Assembly (NCBI RefSeq): GCF_028640845.1
Contig: NC_080540.1
Coordinates: 95,592,061 to 95,656,060, forward strand
DNA length: 64,000 nucleotides
Direction: 5' to 3'
Source: Ahaetulla prasina
Taxonomy: Eukaryota > Chordata > Lepidosauria > Squamata > Colubridae
Below are positions 57,106-64,000 of the stretch, piece by piece. Each line of letters starts with the position of its first letter. Within the stretch, counting starts at the first letter, position 1. The position numbers and the translations under genes are program-made. Below the pieces are notes generated by a model. That model was not told where the DNA came from, ran no database searches, and was given only the letters and a program-made list of their open reading frames with translations.

Positions 57106-58909
57106 CTCAATTTGGGGAGGGTGGCTTAGATTCATAGCTCTTGCTTGAGAAGCAAATAATAACTGCAGCCAGGCAGGCTTTTGTCTAGATTTATTTTGTG
57201 CACTCATATTCCAGATCATTTCAACTTCTTCTGTCATGGCTCCTGCCCTCTGCCTTCCTTTATCTGGGAAGAGTATCTCCCCAGATAAGTGCATGGGTCC
57301 CTTAGACCTTGCTTGGTTTCCAGGCCTGGCATTGCTGGTGTTTCACAGCACCAATAATATTATGTTTGTTTGTGACTGCATTTTAAAATGATGTATTTGA
57401 AGTATTGTAAGTTGTTCAGGGTCTTTTTGGATTCATGCAGTTTCTGACAGTTGGTTCTGAGGGAGGTCCAGTGACTCTACTGTCAAATAGGGAGTCAGCC
57501 GGATGACAACTCAAGTAAATGTTAAAAAAAAACCCTTTATATCCAAAGCATCCAGGAATGTTCTCAAGGAACGGAGGAATTTTTGACACATCTTTCCTAG
57601 CTGAGGGACTGAGTCAAAAGCTGGGAAGCATTAGGAACAGAGCCGTGTCCTCACAGTTCTGACAGACTCAATCCAATCAGCTAACAGACGAGGTCATTCC
57701 TGGATGCTATCTCCACCATTATGAAGAACAGCACCCTTCCCACTCCATATTGCCTCAGCCCTGCTGTCCTTCAAGGTCTTAAAATCCTGACTCTTCTCAT
57801 AGATATTTGGCTGGGATAATGCATGAACTGATTCACGTTGTATATTTTGAGTCTATATTCCCCCCCCCAGTATGGTTGCTTCTATTACTGTGATATTTAT
57901 ATTAATTTCAGTACTGTTATTATGTTAATGCTCTATAAACCATCCAGAAATGCTTGGTGGGTTGTAGATACAGCATTAGAATCTGAATGAATAAATGACT
58001 GAACAAACAAACATTAGACAAACATAAAGAAGTTAAAAGTAATACTTGACTCATTAAATAAGCAACTATTGCTATTAATAGCAATAGTAATTACTAATAA
58101 AGCACCCAAGTAATTACCTACCAAAGCCTCACGGGCCTCCCTACCAGCTCTTTGGTCATCAGAATAATGGTTGTCATGAATAGTATAAAAATAGGTGGCA
58201 GATCAAGAGTCTGTCCCATAAATAAGTTATACAGTAGTTCTTCATTGAGCAGAAGTCCCTGTCTAGAAACCAAAGGAACACATTGCCATTCATTCAGAAT
58301 GTGGCAAAGAAGTTTTCACCACCAGCTGAATAGTCTGCTATGGTGTTTCCAGTGGACAACTCTTCCTTTGTATATACCAGAGCTAAGCTTGCAGTGTTTC
58401 TTTCAAAGCCAATGTCTCAACATATGCAAAGAAAAACATACTTTAGTTAACACTGTTGGGCATTACCTATTTTGGATTAGGTATTTCTGTTATGGGTTGG
58501 GAAAGGATCATAACCCTTATACCGAGTTGTGACAGCATAAATATTTGTGCATACTGAGAACAAAATTGTTTATTGGTTTAGTGTTATTTTGGTATCGGCT
58601 TTAGAGTTTAAATTTTCCAATCACTTCTATAACTGCAGTTCTAACTATATAGATATTGAAATAATACATTTGTAAGTAGCATTGCTTCATTAAAAATATT
58701 TAAAATCTACCTAAAAGTATTATTTCTTCAGGGTTGTCAAAAGCATCTATCTCAGGAATCTTACCCTCCACAAACATATACTCCTGCTAATATAACAGTA
58801 AGTTGTAAATCTTAGTATTTGAGCCTGTATAATGTTTATTGCTAACTTAACTTGGAAATTAGGATTGAGTCACTTGGCTTAACTTGAAATTTCTATATTA
58901 TTCCTATCT
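57106..58909. other. Intergenic, mostly unassigned
   Basis: 57780-58010 looks like an L2-like 3' end (ATAAACCATCCAGAAATGC .. AATGAATAAATGACTGAACAAAC). The rest holds nothing recognisable; the 126-codon frame at 58152-58532 has no family resemblance. Confidence 0.4.
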
Positions 58910-58921
58910 ATAAACATTTTA

Positions 58922-59269
58922 GGGAACGCAGTGGCTCAGTGGTTAAGACGCTAAGCTTGTCGACCAGAAAGGTTGGCAGTTCGGTGGTTCAAATCCCTAG
59001 TGCTACGTAACGGAGTCAGCTCCCGTTACTTGCCTCAGCTTCTGCCAACCTAGCAGTACGATAGCATGTAAAAATGCAAGTAGAAAAATAGGGGCCACCT
59101 TGGTGGGAAGCTAACAGCGTTCCGTGTGCCTTCGGCGTTTAGTCATCCCAGCCACATGACCACGGAAGCCAACAGCGCTGGCTCTTTGGCTTAGAAATGG
59201 AGATGAACACCGCCCCCTAGAGTTGGGAATGATTAGCACGTATGTGCAAAGGGAACCTTTACCTTTACC
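58922..59269 (+). mobile_element. Squamate tRNA-derived SINE (Sauria-SINE type), full length with TSD
   Basis: Same family as 43091. A box GTGGCTCAGTGGTTAAG, B box GGTTCAAATCC, tail AACCTTTACCTTTACC. Flanked by the 12-bp duplication ATAAACATTTTA (58910-58921 and 59270-59281), confirming target-primed insertion. Confidence 0.92.
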
Positions 59270-59310
59270 ATAAACATTTTAGGGAAGGGTTATGCCAGAA
59301 GTCTCTACAT

Positions 59311-59499
59311 CAGGCGTCCCCAAAACCCCAGGCCAAGGACTGGCATCAGGCTGCGGCATATCAGAAACCGGGCCATGCAAACAAGTAAAGTCCCATCTGT
59401 GGGATGCAGGCAGCATACAAAACCACACCTCCTCCGGTCTGTGGAAAAACCTCTCTCTACAGAATCAGTCCCTGGTGCCCAAAAAGTTGGGGGCCGCTG
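59311..59499. mobile_element. hAT-type element, 189 bp, 8-bp TSD
   Basis: CAGGCGTCCCCAAAACC .. AGTTGGGGGCCGCTG, flanked by CTCTACAT (59303-59310) and CTCTACAC (59500-59507). Same family as 44141. Confidence 0.85.
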
Positions 59500-59744
59500 C
59501 TCTACACCAATCATAAAAAAGTGGGAAGGAAAGAAAATGGGTAATCTTAAGATTATGGAATGCATGGCTTGGTCTGCAAATTGTACATCATACAAGGTTG
59601 CTGCCGGGGTGGGGTGGGGTGCGGGGAGAGGTCCCAACTGCAAGTTAAAAGTTCAAAAGCTACTTAGCATGGAAGAGAAAGAGAAGATACAATATTCTGA
59701 ACATTTGAAACTTTGTTTTTTTACGGGGGAGGGAATTAAGTGCC

Positions 59745-59872
59745 TACAAAGATTCTCAATCATGCAGGTCATGGTTGTCCCAAAGCTGCTTTTTTTCAAG
59801 AGGCAACTAGAAGGTCCAGTTGCCTCTTGGGGGGAAAAAAAGCACCTTTGGGAGGGGATTGAGTGAAATTCT
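59745..59872. mobile_element. Inverted-repeat element, same family as 30724
   Basis: TTCTCAATCATGCAGGTCATGGTTGTCCCAAAG .. CAAGAGGCAACTAGAAGGTCCAGTTGCCTCTTG .. AAGCACCTTTGGGA: the arms around GGCAACT/AGTTGCC are complementary. Confidence 0.6.
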
Positions 59873-60099
59873 GCACAAGATCACCTTGTATGCAGCAGTA
59901 GCCCCGATAGAATGCCAAATTTTGTTGATCTTGATTAGCCACGTGGAAGGCGCACACGCTCACACTTTCGGTGCTGGAGCGAACCAGTTGTTAAATTATG
60001 TGAAGCCCACCTCTGAACTAGGCCTCTTTTCTTCAAAGGATGTAATGCGTCTCTAAGTTACAGGGCCCATCTACTGCTATAAGACATAAAGACCCAAAA

Positions 60100-63000
60100 A
60101 ATTAAATTAAAAATTATCCATCTTATTCTAATGAAGAATCTAAAAAGAAATACCACTAAAAACTCTCTATTGTGACATTGCAATATTTCTGAAAGGGTTT
60201 CCGTAAAGGAACAGTGCACAGGTTTTTTTTAAGCAAAAGGTTCATATTGGCCATGGAACTGACAATTGACAGCCTATTCAAAATATTTTTTTTAAAGGAT
60301 TTAAAATGAAAGATTAATCTTAAATAAAATATTGATCCATTACTTTTAAATAATCAACTATTATATTTTTATCACAAATTTACCATGGTACTTAGCCCCT
60401 CGCCACTCATTCACACTTCTGCTGTCACACACACCTAGCCCCACATGTGTGCATACAAATATTATTAATCAGATGGTCACCAAAATCAATAGCCAATAAC
60501 ATTGGTGGACATTGTCCTTCAATTACTTTGTGAGAATACATGAAGAGCAGAAGAAAAACTTAAAAGAATTTAGTTCAATATTTTTATGGATAAAACGAAG
60601 AAAACATCAAGAGATTAACAGTTCTTCATTCTGTTAAGTAGGCTAGTATTGCATTATTTTAAAAATTTTAAGATGTTTATGAAATTTATGAAAGACAGAT
60701 GCAATATATGGCAAGAAATGAAACATTATTTTGTGTTTAAAGTAATTACTTTATTAATAAATATACATCCAAATGATGACATAAGTACAGTTCATGAATA
60801 CTACTCCATTCCCATACAGACAATTGCACATGAGTAGCTGAGGTTCATGGATGTAAGAACAAACACAGTTATCTAATCAGACTTTTTACACCAGAAGACA
60901 GGATGATGATATTAATGATTTTTTTCTAATAAAATAACCTGTCCATGGAAAAGCAAGTTGTGAAAGTGAAAATCTTAAAATAGCCTACAGTATTTAAATA
61001 TATATATATTTTTAAAAATTGTTATGCTATCATAATTTTCAAGATGAAATTGATTACACATTGCAGAACTTAAATTTATCTATTTGGGAGAGGAGACCAA
61101 AAGGAAGGGCTTGTTCTAATATTTTCATTATAATAATGAACTATATTTAATATATGTATAATAAAAAGCATTTGAGTATAAGCAAGTCTAGAAGCTTTGA
61201 TTGCAAGCAACTGTAGTTAGTGAACTACATGATGCTGCACTGTATGTTCAGTGATGTAAAGTAGAATGACAACTTAGGGAATAATTGAAGAGTTCTCATT
61301 CTGAAAGTTTTTGCCTTTAAAATTCTTTTAATGCCCTGACTGTAATCCCTCCTGCTTCATTGGTCATGGAATTTCCCATCCCATATACATTACTTTTCTG
61401 GATTTCTTGTGAAACCAAAAGAAAATGTGTAATTTCTTTAAAAAATGGCCCATTGCAGAACAAAGATCCTGATCAGTAATAAGTAACTTTAAAAAGTTAT
61501 GAAACAAAAGTGATTCTTAATGTAGTAGACAAAGCTGTATTTAGAAAGTACTAGTTATACAATAATTTTGAACATATCCAGTGCAAGACTTAAAAAATAG
61601 TAGTAAAGTTATTTGGTTCTATAGTTTATGTAAAGTTAGTTAGAAAGTAAACAGCATTTTCTTCTGTCTTTTAAGTAGTATAGGTCCCTATTAATGCTTA
61701 ATTATTTATTTATCAAAAGATACAACAAATATCTATATTTAACCAAAAGAAAGATAAAGCACAACATGTAGATGTTTTGAGCAGTGTGAATACACATTAA
61801 CAATCCTAGCTTATGTAGAGTACAATTTATAGAATATAAAATTATCATTTGCTTTACAAATCATGTATCAATACTATCGAAAGAAAGGACACTCTTCCTT
61901 CCCAGTAATAACAAAGCATAGGAATTAACATGCTGTTGCAGTGTTTATCATGACAAGAGATAGTGTACCAAAAAAGCACAATGTATTCAGAAGATTATAT
62001 ACAGCAGTAGCAAAAATATTTGAATTTATCATTCAAACATCTCAAATCGCTGACTTCTGTTTTCTCTGTAGCAAGGCCCTTATGAACTGCAGTAGAAGAT
62101 AAAATCAATTGGAATGAAGAAAGGTCCAACAGTGCTCGCCTGGCCTGGTTAATAAATCCAATGAGTATATAACTACCCTTTCTGCCTATTTTAACTGTAT
62201 TAGTCTTTTTAATGGATGTGTTTTCCATTTTATAGATGAACATAAATTGCTTATTTTCTCAGCATATATTTTCTCAGAATACATAATTCATCACATTAGA
62301 ACAATAATGCATCTGCCTTACCTCCCAATACACTGTATGGCATCATCAAACAAACTCATTTGTGTGAAGTTTTTAAAAAAACACGGTAGCATGAGAAAAA
62401 CAGGAGGTAAGAAATATAGTTGATTAAAAATACACTTCTGGCATGAGATAAATTTGTATCTTGCCTTAAGAGTACGCCGTTTTTTTAGATTTTACATTCA
62501 GCTTCTCTCCAAGCAGCTTTTGGAAAAGGGAGGGAAGGAATTATAACAAAACAGACAGTACAATATATGTCCTGAGGGAGAATTAGCTCACATAAGCACT
62601 GTGTATCGAAAGTTGCACCTCTGTGAAAAAAGTAAAAAACTGATAATTCCAAAGTTTCTCAAGGAAACATAGCTTGAGCAAAAATAAGACAAAACAATTT
62701 AGTAGCAGTTTAGCTGCCTTAGTTTACATGACTAAAAAGCCTTCCAGTACTGTTGAGGTTCATGGTTGCCAGTGCGTACAAAGTACCCTCAAAGCAATTC
62801 AATACTCTGTTATAAAATATAGGATAAAGTCCAGCTAATTATGAGTTAGGCATCACTGGAACACCTGAAGGCTTGCTGCTTTTTTCCTGATCAAAAAGGC
62901 ATGAAATGACACCCATTTCTTAAGTTGTCATTACTGGAATCTGAGCTGTCATCAAAACGTCAGCAGACTACAACCTTGATCTTACAAAGAAAAAATTCAA

Positions 63001-64000
63001 TACTGTTAATTTTCACTTGTATGTAATGCGAAAGAGGTCTATTCCAAATGAAAGTTGCAAATATTTACAACCTCTCTCAAGTGAATCTGAAGATAAAATA
63101 TTTAAGAATTAACTAAATGTAAACTTAGTTTTGGAATAACAATTATGAAATCTATTTAATATTGAGTGTTTTCTGGTCAATTATAATGCAATTTGTGTAA
63201 TACTGTAGATACAGTCTATCTTTTTCTGTCTTTCCCCCTTTTTCTCTCATACATACATACGTACACACTCATATACAATCTTAAAAATAATAACACATAC
63301 CCAGCTCAAAGCAGAACATTTATTTTAGGTGCACAAAAATCAGAAATTTTATTTATCATTCTGCACCTCCATGCATAGATATATTCCTAAAGTCTGTTAT
63401 ATATCTGGGTGTCTATAAACACATCAAATCACAACTTGCTTGTGCATCATCTGTACCATTTCCAATTATGAACCATGAAATGTCTTCCTTTGGTAAATAT
63501 ATGCTCAGTTAGCTCCAGAAGTTTTATACTGATAAAATTATTTTAAAAATGGGAAGATCACATATCTGAAAAGTATAATTTTCAATTATACTAAAAAAAA
63601 AATTTCTTTTTAAAAAAAGGCTGCCAGCTATGCAGATATTAAAGTCATTTTGAACTTGTATGTTTCCGGACAGATTTTGAAAAATACAGGGCAATTCTAA
63701 AACTTCGCTTATGCTATATATCACTCAAATTAATTGGACTAATAAGGGAATAAAATCTCAGAGATAACCTTCATTATGCCCATTAAATGCATATTTGATA
63801 GCACTTTTAAGATTCATAAAAAATTCTGATATTTCATTATTTATAATTTGGTGTGTATAGTCTTAGGCTTTATAAACCGTAACTCAGTGTGCAATAGTTA
63901 GCACTTCCAAGAGAGAGATTCCATACTGTAATGGAAAAGTAGCACTTAGATTATAGATCAGGTGCTGCATACAAACTATTTCTTTAACAAAGTATTTGAA
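60100..64000 (-). other. Repeat-free AT-rich block; possible C5orf24 3' UTR
   Basis: No transposon was recognised for almost 4 kb, in contrast to the 8 kb to its left. In mammals C5orf24, a gene with a very long 3' UTR, lies next to TXNDC15 in the same orientation, which would place its 3' end here on the minus strand. AATAAA on that strand occurs at 60755-60750. No coding exon is visible, so this rests on synteny alone. Confidence 0.25.

Noticed and set aside
1..64000. CRISPR arrays, operons, phage or plasmid features
   Set aside because: The window is vertebrate nuclear DNA with spliced genes; the tandem repeats lack regular spacer structure.

Overview
The window is squamate reptile nuclear DNA, most likely from a snake. 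The repeats point there: a tRNA-derived squamate SINE family with an ACCTTTACC tail, a BovB LINE fragment, CR1-type LINE 3' ends, LINE copies with (ATTCT)n tails, and many short hAT-type elements, on an AT-rich background. There are no bacterial-style operons. Most long open frames are shadows of repeats or CpG islands.

Two real genes can be assembled exon by exon, both on the minus strand. TXNDC15 (51578 down to 47155, five coding exons, 347 residues) encodes a signal-peptide-bearing, single-pass membrane thioredoxin-like protein. PCBD2 (45691 down to 10113, four coding exons, 145 residues) encodes pterin-4-alpha-carbinolamine dehydratase 2 / DCoH2. They lie head to tail with about 1.46 kb between the TXNDC15 stop and the PCBD2 start, the same order and relative orientation as on human chromosome 5q31. 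Each starts in a CpG-rich island (about 45470-45910 and 51300-51880). All splice junctions used are GT-AG and in phase. By synteny, C5orf24 would lie to the right (its 3' UTR may be the repeat-free block after 60 kb) and CATSPER3 to the left. No CATSPER3 exon was recognised.

Layout: 1-9.5 kb is a transposon-rich intergenic zone, with at least five hAT-type elements carrying perfect 8-bp target duplications, a Tc1/mariner-like element, a CR1 end, a BovB fragment nested in an older element, and one unidentified exon-like segment on the minus strand (6942-7108). 9.7-45.7 kb is PCBD2. Its intron 3 holds a 1.1-kb palindromic repeat complex resembling Penelope-like element ends. Its 22.8-kb intron 2 is mostly unique AT-rich sequence with two almost identical ~400-bp MITEs, a decayed LINE, and a LINE reverse-transcriptase copy. 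45.7-51.9 kb is the compact TXNDC15 locus. 52-60 kb is again transposon-rich (LTR-like unit with an inverted duplication, L2-like LINE end, a second RT-bearing LINE, SINE, hATs). 60-64 kb is unique AT-rich sequence.

The least explained items are the palindromic 10.4-11.5 kb complex with hammerhead-like core motifs, the orphan exon-like segment at 6942-7108, and the GC-rich 90-bp minisatellite inside a hAT element. All functional calls come from reading the sequence and from family knowledge; no database search was run.
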